Positions 10,791-19,997 of a DNA stretch of 64,000 nt are shown here, piece by piece; position 1 is the first letter of the stretch; the number at the start of each line of letters is the position of its first letter. The notes beneath the pieces were generated by a model. It was not told where the DNA came from, made no database searches, and saw only the letters and a list, made by a program, of their open reading frames with translations. The translations under genes and the position numbers were made by a program. Location: positions 64,703-128,702 of the forward strand of contig WTPW01001069.1 of the NCBI GenBank assembly GCA_009809945.1. The letters are read 5' to 3'. Source of the stretch: Gigaspora margarita (taxonomy: Eukaryota > Glomeromycota > Glomeromycetes > Diversisporales > Gigasporaceae).

Positions 10791-12038
10791 TTATATAATC
10801 TACCTTTTTTATATTATCAAACTCCACTCTTGGCTTCCTTCTTTTTAGTATACTATCTATTATTGATTTCATATTTTTTTTAAAGTTCATCTCTTTTCTT
10901 CTGATTGCTTGTGCTATTTGTTCTCTTATTTCACTATTATTTTCCACTTGTCTGCTTTTATGTATTAGCTATCTAAGTTCTTTTATCTTGTTTTTGGTAA
11001 TTCTAATATTTTTGATGTTGAATTCAGTTTCTTTTAATTTGAGTTTTTTAAAAACTAATAGCTCCCTTATATATTTAGCTTTTTATTTATCCTTTTTACA
11101 AATTCTGCTATTTAGAGGTCTGACTTGGTCAAAAAATAAGTATTCGAATATTCATTTGTTCAATATTTTTTTATTCGAATATTGTTCAAAAATTTTGAAA
11201 ATATATAATGAATATTCACTGAATATTCATTGAATATTAAATATATATAGTTTTAACAATTATATAATATCTCACTTAAATGAGCCAATAAAATTGCAAA
11301 TAAATTATTAAAGAATAAAATAAAATTATAAAATTATATATATATATATATATATTCAATGAATATTCAATGAATATATTCAGTAAAATTTTAAATATTC
11401 GAATATTTATTCAGTGAAAAATTATATATTCGAATATTCGAATATTCAGTGAATATTCAGTGAATAGTATTCATCAAGTCAGACCTCTACTGCTATTGAT
11501 AATGGTGGTTTTATAGTTCTGATAGGACCCCAGACATTTCTCATATAGGTCATAACTAGATTTTGGCCAATTTTAATCTAATTTGCTAAAAACAACAAAA
11601 TCTATTTACTTTAATAACTTCTAATCTAGTGACCAGAATTGAATAAACTTTTTTTTGTTAGATGCGCCTTACTGAGAGCTTCATTTTAAAAAAAAGTTCA
11701 TTCAAATTGGACTGCTAAATGCCAAAATAATTGCCAAAAACTGTTTTTTGCTTCTTAAATTTTAGATATTTTTGCTAAAAATTTCAAGTATGATCTCTAT
11801 ACTAGATGTTCATGGTCCTTTTCTGATCATTTTCCATATTTTATTTATTTTCATTAGTGCTCTATGTAACTCAAACACTTTCTTTGTTCATGTGTTGAAA
11901 CCTTTGTTTGTACTGTTTTGCTCTTGATCTTCTTGTTTGCCGCTTTTTTTATCACAATGTTAAATTTGTGCTATGCTTTATTTAGTGTCTCCTTGTCTAC
12001 TATTTTCTTTATTTCTAGCACTTTATCTTATCCTGTAC
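10790..12038 (-). mobile_element. LINE linker region upstream of RT, interrupted
   Basis: The minus-strand frame 10947-10800 (SIIDSILKRRKPRVEFDNIK) and the frame near 12030-11870 (IVDKETLNKA, then HKFNIVIKKAANKK) are charged, coiled linker-like sequence of the kind between the endonuclease and RT of LINE ORF2. They are in the same orientation and order as the RT pieces further left. A hAT MITE (11113-11489), a block at about 11530-11810 with GGTCATAACTAGATTTTGGC, and the element starting at 12039 interrupt it. No endonuclease is recognised. Confidence 0.5.
11113..11489. mobile_element. hAT-type MITE, 377 bp, perfect 8-bp TSD
   Basis: Ends are TAGAGGTCTGACTTGGTCAA and the inverted CATCAAGTCAGACCTCTA. 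CTGCTATT flanks both sides (11105-11112 and 11490-11497). The interior is rich in GAATATTC palindromes. It sits inside the LINE linker region. Confidence 0.9.
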
Positions 12039-13772
12039 TAGGGTTCCAACCTCTGACCCAGAAAACTGTGTACCCGATTACTCGACCCGAAAAATTTACC
12101 AACCGGGTCATGTTTTTAACAAACCAGTTTAAAATGATATATGAGTCACCCGTTAATAAACAGATCACCTGTTGACAAACAGGTCATCTGTTTATTAACG
12201 AATATATTTAATATTCAGAGTTGATCTATAATCGGATAGCATAGCGGTCATTAAGTCCGATTGGGTCAATCATTTACATATACCTTGCATATATTATCTG
12301 ACTTAGAATGCATTGTTGGTCACAAAAACAAATTGTTGAAAAAAACTGAATATATATTCAGAAACTCCACCTTTTGCTTTATATACTTTTGGAATAATCA
12401 TGAGGGTTAGCTATATGACATTTTTTAAATTTAGTCATTACTTATACATATATAAGAACCTCTAAATCAAAAGAAATAGCTTTTTTTTTGTAGTTAGATC
12501 TCTAGTATTCGAGTTTGTTTTCAAGATTATAGTACATGTAGATTATACTTGTTAGACGAAGCTATAGATTTTAATATTGATGAAAGTCGAAACTGGGTAT
12601 AACTTTTGTAATTTTATATAATAAAGTAAAACTAAAAAACTTGTCAAAACTATTGGAAGGTTTGAGTTTCGCATACTTTTTACTTGTAGTTGTTTGCTAT
12701 TCTTTTTAATTTATTTATATATATTAATTTATTATTATTTTTCTTATTATTTATTGTTAGCAATTTAGTTTTGATACAAAGCTCTTCATACAAGCATATA
12801 ATAGATCATTATTTAAAATTTAAGATATCGATGTTTTTTTAAATTTAATCGAATTATATGTGTAGCAATGACTATTCTCCAAAGTAATAATAGATTATTG
12901 TAATTAATAAAATTTAAAAAATGTATCTTTTATTAATAATACTGTTATAGACCTTATAGTCGATAGCTTAGCGGTTAAGCTCCAAGATTGCCAATCGAAG
13001 ATTGCCAGTTCGAATCTGCCTAAGGGCAGAATTGAATATGTGTTAGGACCCGATTTGGAATAACTGAAGTTACCAACTTAGCCATGTGGCTGTGAGAGGA
13101 TCAGTAGCAGCAATCTGCAGTGGCGGCATTCCGGTACGTGACGATTGTACTAATAGATTCCGGTCTAATGACTTAAAAAGGGTTTATTAGGAGCCAATGC
13201 CGGTGCAGCACCTAGCGTATATGTGGTGAAGTAAAATGACGGACCTGTATGATAATAGGCGGAACTGAAACACCGTGGGATAAAGGGACCCGGACGTCAA
13301 TTGATGGATGCACCCCATATAGGAAGGAGGCTGCTTTACGAAGTACAAATGTGCGATTCAGAAGCCATGTGCCCTGAAATATATATACCGATCTCAAGAC
13401 CATAACCTGGGCAGAGCAGTTTAAGGTTACGCTCTGACCGTGAGTGTCAGCTTGGCATTGAATGTGATTGTTTGGGGGTCATTGAAAATGGTAGTAGGGA
13501 TAGCAACTAATACTAGGACGAAGTAAAAAAAAAATAATACTATTATATTTTGTGAAATATTTTACTTTGGGTTCATTTTAATGAAAGCATATTAGTACAA
13601 AAATTAACCAATCAGAATGAAAGCTATGCTTAATCGGGTATTCAGTTATCTGATTATAATTAGGTGATCTGCTTTAATTGGGTAACCGGTTTTAGTTTTG
13701 GGTAACCGGCTAAAAAAAATAGTTGACCCGACAGGTCACGGATAGAGATTTTCAAACCAGTTTGAAATCCTA
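12039..13772. mobile_element. hAT-like element, ~1.7 kb, with a SINE inside
   Basis: The left end, TAGGGTTCCAACCTCTGACC, closely matches the left end of the transposase-bearing element at 39030 (TAGGGTTCCAACCTCTCACT). The right end, TTTTCAAACCAGTTTGAAAT then CCTA, matches the other end of that family. Subterminal GGGTAACCGG/CCCGTT motifs also agree. No matching 8-bp duplication is seen (TCCTGTAC against GTCACCAG), so one end may have been altered. Probably a deleted relative of the 39030-43852 hAT. Confidence 0.65.
12959..13538 (+). mobile_element. tRNA-headed SINE
   Basis: The head has an A-box-like TAGCTTAGCGGTTAAGC at 12965 and a B-box-like AGTTCGAATCTGCC at 13007, spaced as in a tRNA gene, but it does not fold as a complete tRNA. 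It is followed by a ~500-bp body that is GC-richer than its surroundings and a terminal A run at 13525-13535. Pol III internal promoters are expected for SINEs. It lies inside the hAT-like element. Confidence 0.75.
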
Positions 13773-13773
13773 G

Positions 13774-13862
13774 TCACCAGTAGGATTTGAATCCTAAACC
13801 TGCTACTTGAAGGATGACAACTTACAACTTCTCTAAGTCACCACACTCCTTTGTAATTTTTT
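13774..13862 (-). mobile_element. tRNA-like SINE head fragment
   Basis: The reverse strand carries a B-box-like AGGATTCAAATCCTAC and, 50 bases upstream, TGTGGTGACTTAGAGAAG as a weak A box. It resembles the SINE head at 16738. Without a complete cloverleaf I do not call a tRNA gene. Confidence 0.5.
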
Positions 13863-14159
13863 TTTTGATATGCTTTTAACACAATTTTTTTATATATGTA
13901 ATTCATTAAGGGAGTACTATTTATTATCTGATTTTTTGCTACTAAGAGACTACTTTTTCTCTCCTATCTAATTAGAGTGCTGACATTTATTAGGTAATAT
14001 TTTAGGGAATGAGGAGTCAAGAAAAACCTTACCTTAGTTAGTTAGTTAAATTTGATTAGCTAAAATAAAATCTTAACTGGGGGTGGAGGTAAGCCTCTAT
14101 AGTAAATGGATATTAGATAATAAATATCAGCGCTCTTATTACATACTGCAATTTGGTTG

Positions 14160-14355
14160 GCTAAAATTATTAAATTTTAAAAAATTTTAAAATTAATATT
14201 AAATAACTTTTGAACTAATAATCCATTTGAATAATTTTACTATCAAAATATTTATCTCAATAAGATAATTCTAATAAATCTAAAATCATTAAAATCCAAT
14301 CGCAGAATTCCAAGATCATTATAGATTTGGATTGCTTTAATTATATTATTTTCGA
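14160..14355 (+). repeat. Direct repeat, left flank of the pogo element
   Basis: Contains AACTTTTGAACTAATAATCC, a degenerate form of GATGATTTTACTACCAAAAT, then AAAATCATTAAAATCCAATC and ATTATAGATTTGGATT. A direct copy is at 16355-16540, on the other side of the 2-kb element. Confidence 0.7.
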
Positions 14356-14466
14356 ATATACAGTTTAATCTCCATATAGTCACACTTTCGGGATACAAAA
14401 AGTGGTGATTATATAGAGATGTGACTAATATAGAGGGAATTCTATATAATCACAAGAGTATTATTT

Positions 14467-14675
14467 TATGGAGACATGTCTCCATGGAGACCCTTTATAT
14501 AAATAGCCAATCAAAATTAAGCATGTGACTAGAAAATATGTTGCTTATTATTGGCCAATTAAAATTTCCTACAAACTTTCTAACTTTTATAATACAAAAA
14601 CACAAATAAAAATTTTATAATCCTAAATATGATTGGCTGTTATATGTAGGGTCGCTATGGAGACATGTCTCTATA
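14467..14675. mobile_element. MITE with GGAGACATGTCTCCA ends
   Basis: About 45-bp inverted ends: ATGGAGACATGTCTCCATGG, then AGCCAATCA inside. The right end is the near reverse complement. TA stands at both borders. Nested inside the pogo-like element. Confidence 0.8.
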
Positions 14676-14799
14676 TACAATTTTCTTAATCACAATTATA
14701 ATAAAATTACATATAAAAAAAAATTGTGATTATATAGAAGTTTTTTAATAAATAAAAATTTTTTAAAAGTTATTTTTTTTAATAATCAATTACTTTACT

Positions 14800-15500
14800 A
14801 TATATAAAAGTTAAAATTATACTAAGTAAATCGATAATAATGCTCTAAGTAACATTGTTCAAAAGACAAAATTACATATATTTTGAAATTTTTAAATAAT
14901 TTGAAGAATATTTTATTATTACACTTTTACAATTTACATTTAGGCGAAGAAAATTAAAAAAATTAAAAATTTTTTAACTTAATCGAAATTATAAAAGTGT
15001 ATTAATATGATTTTATTCAAATTATCTCAAAATTTTAGACTATATGTAATTTTGTATTTCGAACAAGTTTACTTAGGTCATTATTATCAATTTAATTAAT
15101 ATAATTTTAACTTTTATATATAGCAACGATTTATAATTATTTAAAAAAAAAATTTCAAAAATTTTTTTAAATAATTATAAATTGTAGCTATATATAAAAG
15201 TTAAAATTATATTAAATAAATCGATAATAATGACCTCTAAGTAAACTTGTTCAGAATACAAAATTATACATATTCTGAAAGTTTAAGATAATTTGGATAA
15301 AATCTTATTAATACACTTTTATAATTTACAATTAAATTAAAAAATTTTTAATTTTTTTAATTTTCTTCGCCTAAACGTAAATTGTAAAAGTGTAATAATA
15401 AAATATTCTTCAAATTATTTGAAAATTTCAGAATATATGTAATTTTATCTTCTGAACAAGGTTATTTAGAGTATTTTTATCAATTTGCTTAGTATAATTT
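14800..15500. repeat. Double foldback, GTAAACTTGTTCAGAA family
   Basis: Bases 14805-15140 are mirrored by 15170-15500 around an A/T-rich centre near 15155. Each half is itself a smaller palindrome (ACACTTTTACAATTTAC and complement). Conserved boundary motifs are TATATATAAAAGTTAAAATTA and GTAAACTTGTTCAGAA. Confidence 0.75.
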
Positions 15501-15506
15501 TAACTT

Positions 15507-15763
15507 GGAATATTATATTCATAACACTGGTGTTATATAATACCCTTTAATGCAAACTAGTTATAGTTATAATTAGAGTTAGAGTTAGATTTAGATTTAG
15601 AATTAAAATTAAAAATAAAAATTTATAGTAAAATTGCGAGAGGAGCATTTTTTGTTAGTAACACAACAGGGGATACCCTAGTAAGATTTTGAGATATTCA
15701 AAAATTTTGAAAAGTGTTTAATATAGGATGTTATATAACACAGTATTATGAATATAACTTTCC
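15507..15763. mobile_element. MITE, first of a tandem pair
   Basis: Ends GGAATATTATATTCATAACA and the inverted TGAATATAACTTTCC; the next subterminal bases (GGTGTTATATAATACC) are also inverted. The interior has GTTATAGTTATAATTAGAGT. The second copy starts 12 bases later in the same orientation. Confidence 0.8.
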
Positions 15764-15774
15764 ATTTATATTTA

Positions 15775-16037
15775 GGAATATTATATTCATAATATCGGTA
15801 TTATATAACACTCTTTAATGCAAACTAGTTATAGTTATAGTTAGGGTTAGAGTTAGAGTTAAAGTTAGATTTAAAATTAAAATTAAAATTAAAAATTTAT
15901 GGTAAAATTGCAAGAGGAGCATTTTTTGTTAGTAACACAACAGGGGTTACTCTAGTAAGATTTTGAGATATTCGAGAATTTTGAAAAGTGTTTAATATAG
16001 GGTGTTATATAATACGGTGTTATGAATATAACTTTCC
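15775..16037. mobile_element. MITE, second of a tandem pair
   Basis: Roughly 90% like the copy at 15507-15763 by eye, same orientation, with ends GGAATATTATATTCATAATA and TGAATATAACTTTCC. Confidence 0.8.
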
Positions 16038-16354
16038 TTTTAACTTTTATATGTAGAAAAGATAATCGATTATTAAATTTAAAAATTTTTACTTGCTAAA
16101 AAATAATAATTAATAACTTACAAAAATATTAATAATAATAAAATAATTAATTCAAAATGTTATAATAATAATGTGATTATGTAGGGGTAGTTTTATATAG
16201 ATGGTAAATAAAAAATTGTGATAGTAACTATAATGCAAATGTGCTTATATAGAGGTGAAAATTATAGTAAAAAGTTTGGTAAATTTACAAAAGTGATTAT
16301 ATTGGATTTGTAACTATATAGAGGGTGACTATATGGAGGTTAGACTGTATTAAA

Positions 16355-16540
16355 AATTATTATTAAAGATTTTATAAACTTTAATATTAAATAACTTTTG
16401 AACTAGTGATCCATTTTGGATAATTTTACTACCAGAATGCTTATCTTAATAAAATATTCTAATAAGTTTAAAATTGTTAAAATCTGATTATAAGATCTAG
16501 AAATTATTATAGATTTGTATTATTTTAATATAAAATATAT
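16355..16540 (+). repeat. Direct repeat, right flank of the pogo element
   Basis: Contains AACTTTTGAACTAGTGATCC, GATAATTTTACTACCAGAAT and ATTATAGATTTGTATT in the same order as 14160-14355. Confidence 0.7.
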
Positions 16541-16737
16541 TAAATTAAAAAAATTGCTATTTGCACTATAGATTTTTGCTATTCACATGCAGATTATCTC
16601 AATTTTGTTACTTAAATATTTTAATTTTTAAAAATTTTTATTAATATTATTTCTATAAGTTCTTGATCAAATTTAATAAAAATTTTTTTATTTGAATTTA
16701 ATAAATTAGTAGAATTAAAATAAAAAAATTTTAGGGG

Positions 16738-17222
16738 TGTGGTATCATAGTGAAATTGGGTTGTTGTTACCTTCCAAGCGACAGGTGCAGAGTTTGAATC
16801 CTACTGAAACCATTTTCGAAAATTGTATTTATATTATAGTAACTAACCTATACCCAACTAATTGGATCTTTGATCTGTAACCCAGGTAATACCAAGTTAT
16901 TGGAAGCCAACTAACTTGTATAATATATACAAGGATAAAAAAGGTGCATAAGTCCTGGGAATTAGCAGAGTAACCCGCTTGGCAAAACTCGAGTAAAGAA
17001 GTACCTGACTTTTGATGGTGTTAGGAAAGGATTTCAGACAGAACTAACCAAAAGCAGACCTATGATAAAAAGAGTTGGAGGACTCTACCAACTGGACCGC
17101 TGGAGTCATATCGGAGGAAAAGATCATGTGTTACAAAAATATATACCAAGGGGCAGGAAACTATATGGTACCTAATACCAGACTGACCAATCCTTCCGGG
17201 TCTTAGGATTAGGAGTAGGCAG
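16738..17222 (+). mobile_element. tRNA-headed SINE
   Basis: The head TGTGGTATCATAGTGAAATT then CAGAGTTTGAATCCTACTG gives A- and B-box-like motifs. A ~400-bp body of higher GC follows, ending in a GGGTCTTAGGATTAGG tract. It resembles the head fragment at 13774-13862. It is followed by a CAGACTCAGAC/GGACCAGAC tandem stretch (17225-17320). Confidence 0.6.
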
Positions 17223-17479
17223 TATTGTTATTTGGACCAGACCCAGACTCAGACTGGACTGGACCGAACTTGGACCAGACTCAGACAGAGCTATTCATGT
17301 CCATCAGATAGTTCGGACAGTTATATTAATTAATTTATACTTGCATTCCCATGTAATGTAACAATTACAGTTGATAATTAACTGTTAATATTAACTGTTA
17401 CACAATTTAAATTTTACTGTACATACATGTGTTTATTTTTTTAGTATCGCATTAATTAAATTATTTATACTCATAAGCT

Positions 17480-17570
17480 CTAGGAACTTCCTATAACAAA
17501 GTCTGATATATTTCAAATACGTCATGGGAACTTCCCATAACAAAGTCTAATATATTTCAAATACGTTATG
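17480..17570 (+). repeat. Two-unit tandem duplication, ~43 bp
   Basis: GGAACTTCCTATAACAAAGT and GGAACTTCCCATAACAAAGT each continue with CTRATATATTTCAAATACGT. Confidence 0.9.
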
Positions 17571-17854
17571 AATTCTTCATTATTTTATAAATAAATGTAT
17601 CGCCCAAATGTCAAGCTTAACTTTTAATTATCACTCTTCTAATAAATAAAGCCAAAAACATTCAAACAAAAATTAACAATAGTTTCTGCAACTGACCATG
17701 TTATCATGCTGACCTTTCGATATGTACTGTAGGCTGTAGTATTAATATTTCTAAGGTATGTATCATTTTGACAGACAGCTTCTTTTTTTCTATTTCATTA
17801 TAGCATATTTGCAAAGTTCTTTGTATTAATTCATCCCAACCTGCAAATATAAAG

Positions 17855-18060
17855 ATCAGTAAATTAGAATCAACAAAGTTCATAAATCAAGAACGTACTT
17901 ATTTACCAACGTTCCATAATACCTATAAAGTCATTCCATTCACATTATTCATTTCATTTAGTTTACAATTATTAATGCGAATGAAATGACTCAATGGGTA
18001 TTATGGAATATGTTCAATAAGTACTTGTGTTTTTGATTTGTGAATTTACTGATTCTAATA
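17855..18060. repeat. Foldback element, ~90-bp arms
   Basis: Left arm (AATCAGTAAATT order reversed; CCATAATACC; AAAGTCATTCCATTC) mirrors the right arm (GAATGAAATGACT; GGTATTATGGAA; AATTTACTGATT). The centre is CATTTCATTTAGTTTACAAT. Confidence 0.8.
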
Positions 18061-18099
18061 AAGTAATTAATATGAATGAATAATACTATATAATTTTAA

Positions 18100-18240
18100 A
18101 TAGGATTAGAGTAAGAGATCGAATTTGGATTGGTGTTTTAGTTGAAAATAGGGTTAGGGTTAAAGGATCAGGTTAGAATTTGCGGTAGAAAATAATAATA
18201 GAACTAAATATTTGGTTAGATTGGTGTTTTAGTTAGAAAT
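18100..18240 (+). repeat. Degenerate GGTTAG/TTAGAT tract
   Basis: Short units such as GGGTTAGGGTTAAAGG and TTGGTGTTTTAGTTAGAAAT, duplicated once. Not a telomere array: units are irregular and few. Confidence 0.5.
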
Positions 18241-18350
18241 CAGATAAGGTTTGAGTTCGAGTAAGAATTAATATGATTATTGATAAAATTGTAATTATAA
18301 TATAAAATTGTGATATAGGTATATATATGTACATAAGTATCTGTATATAA

Positions 18351-18725
18351 CTTCTTAAACTAATTAAAGACACTGATGAAATTCTTGGTGGATATAATTC
18401 CATTGGATGGAATAAATCAAAGAATTGTTTTGGAAAAAGCTGCAACAATTGCTTTACTTTTTCATTAAAAAATAGTACTGTCCAAAATTCGATTTTAAGT
18501 CATGTGAAATACATAAACTATGGGATTTATAATGATTTTACCTATGGACTAATATTTTATTATAGTCTTTATACACATAATGCCTATCATAATAATAGAT
18601 GTTTTTGCTACAACTCCAACATAAATTATGAAAAGCTAATTAGAAAAGAATCTACATATGATAGTGAATTTTCATACTTTTTAGTAGAGGAATATGAAAT
18701 ATTTCAGATTCATATAAAAACTTAA
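18351..18725 (+). pseudogene. TLDc-domain protein, C-terminal fragment
   Basis: A single frame reads LIKDTDEILGGYNSIGW, then CFTFSLKNSTVQNSILSHVK, a Cys-rich insert, and FLVEEYEIFQIHIKT before the stop at 18723-18725. This matches the C-terminal half of TLDc domains: the LGGYNP motif, the F-x-FSLKN strand, and the C-terminal E-YEVF. TLDc proteins are linked in other eukaryotes to oxidative stress protection and V-ATPase binding; they are greatly expanded in Rhizophagus-type fungi, often with kinase or BTB domains (from memory). Upstream of 18351 there is an in-frame stop and then AT-rich DNA. No BTB or kinase part is seen, so I call a truncated copy, although a last exon of a longer gene is not excluded. 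About 125 codons remain. Confidence 0.65.
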
Positions 18726-18914
18726 CTTCGTTATACGTTTAAAGGTTCAATATATACAATAGATAATAATTATAAAAATTTATTCAAATTTTATTTTTAC
18801 TTGGTGATGGAAATTTAAAGATCCTACAATATGATTTAGAGTTTCTATTATAAGAAAGATATATATTATTCTGGTATGATCGATTAATTAGTTTAAATTT
18901 TTTTAATTACAAAC

Positions 18915-19085
18915 TCGGACATCGGACAATATCTGTGTCTGAATATGTCTGTGTTCGACAAATATTGCGCGGACAATGTCCGGTAACAATCTATTTACTC
19001 AGACATAATTCAGACATGGACATCGGACAATGTCCGAAATTGTCTGAGTTCACCAAATATAGCTCAGACTATGTTCGGTGACAAC
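18915..19085. repeat. GGACAATGTCCG palindrome cluster
   Basis: Repeated palindromic cores such as CGGACATCGGACAATGTCCG and TGTCTGAGTT/AACTCGGACA at the ends give an inverted-repeat block about 170 bp long, probably a MITE. It lies directly before a SINE-like body. Confidence 0.6.
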
Positions 19086-19625
19086 ACTGGAAGTAGGAAT
19101 ACAACTGGGGTAAAGAAGCTAGAAGAAGGAATAACTAGGTACCAAGATTGGGAAACTTTACAAGAGCAGAAATAGGTAATGGTAGCAGTTTGGGCTAATC
19201 CTGAACTGCAAGTATCAGTATAATACAGATGCGTAAGTTACCGAAGTGTAGATGATACCTATATGGGACAGGGACCGCTCTACCAAGTGTTTTGCAAGGA
19301 TAAACTAGTTCTAAGAGAATTTTGTGATATATCTGGGACTGGCCTTGACTAATTTACGTAACAGAGGACTGTACCGGTGATACAAAAGGATTAGCAGAAG
19401 AAGCAGGGACCAGAGGTTTAAATAGGTAACCTCCTAGTTGGGTTGCAGGTATGCCAACTAGTGTAGAACCTTTAGGTGGACTACTTAAATTAGACAACCA
19501 AAAGTTGTACGTGTGGCTAGTTGTACTCTCATCTATGTAACAAATGTCTGGGTGCCTCTGAAGATGCTCGTGATCTGAATACTTGAATAAAAGCCTTTCT
19601 CCATAGTGGAAACTTTGACATAAAA
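19086..19625 (+). mobile_element. SINE-like body, no clear head
   Basis: About 540 bases of higher-GC sequence, similar in texture to the SINE bodies at 13021-13525 and 16800-17220 (GGTACC, GAAGC, ACCGCTCTACCAA motifs), ending near an AAAATAAAAAAATTCC tail. No A or B box is convincing. Confidence 0.4.
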
Positions 19626-19997
19626 TAAAAAAATTCCCTTTTGGTAACAGTTTAATACAGGGCCTCTACTATATTAACGTAATGTGTATAATAAATCCAT
19701 AATCAAAAAAATTTTTATCAAATTTAGCTAAAAACTTATGATAAACCCAAACCCTACCTGAATACTTGCTCTAACCCTAATATAACATAAACGAACTTGA
19801 AAGAAGTTTGGTATTGATTACATGAAGTAAATTTTTGATGACTTCATTCAATGGTCACTGCTAGTTTTTCTTATTTTGTATATTAATTTAGTATATTTTA
19901 TTTAACTTATTTATTTTTATTTTTTATTTATGCACTTATTTATTTATTTTACATACTATAACTTGTACATTTATGTTTGTATTTATGCCCCATAATG

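Larger units (their letters stand above)
14361..16347. mobile_element. Pogo/Tigger-like non-autonomous element, ~2 kb
   Basis: Ends are CAGTTTAATCTCCATATAGT and the inverted GTGACTATATGGAGGTTAGA then CTG, directly flanked by TA on both sides (14359-14360, 16348-16349). TA targets and CAGT termini fit the Tc1/mariner-pogo superfamily. Subterminal motifs TGATTATATAGAG recur at both ends. The interior holds only nested repeats: a MITE at 14467-14675, a double foldback at 14800-15500 and a tandem MITE pair. No transposase frame is present. Confidence 0.8.

Noticed and set aside
12959-13020. Candidate tRNA gene
   Set aside because: A- and B-box-like motifs are present, but acceptor and anticodon stems do not pair and a SINE body with an A-rich tail follows.
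16348-16349. Larger target duplication for the pogo-like element
   Set aside because: Flanking similarity is due to the 180-bp direct repeats placed at a small distance; only TA is directly adjacent on both sides.
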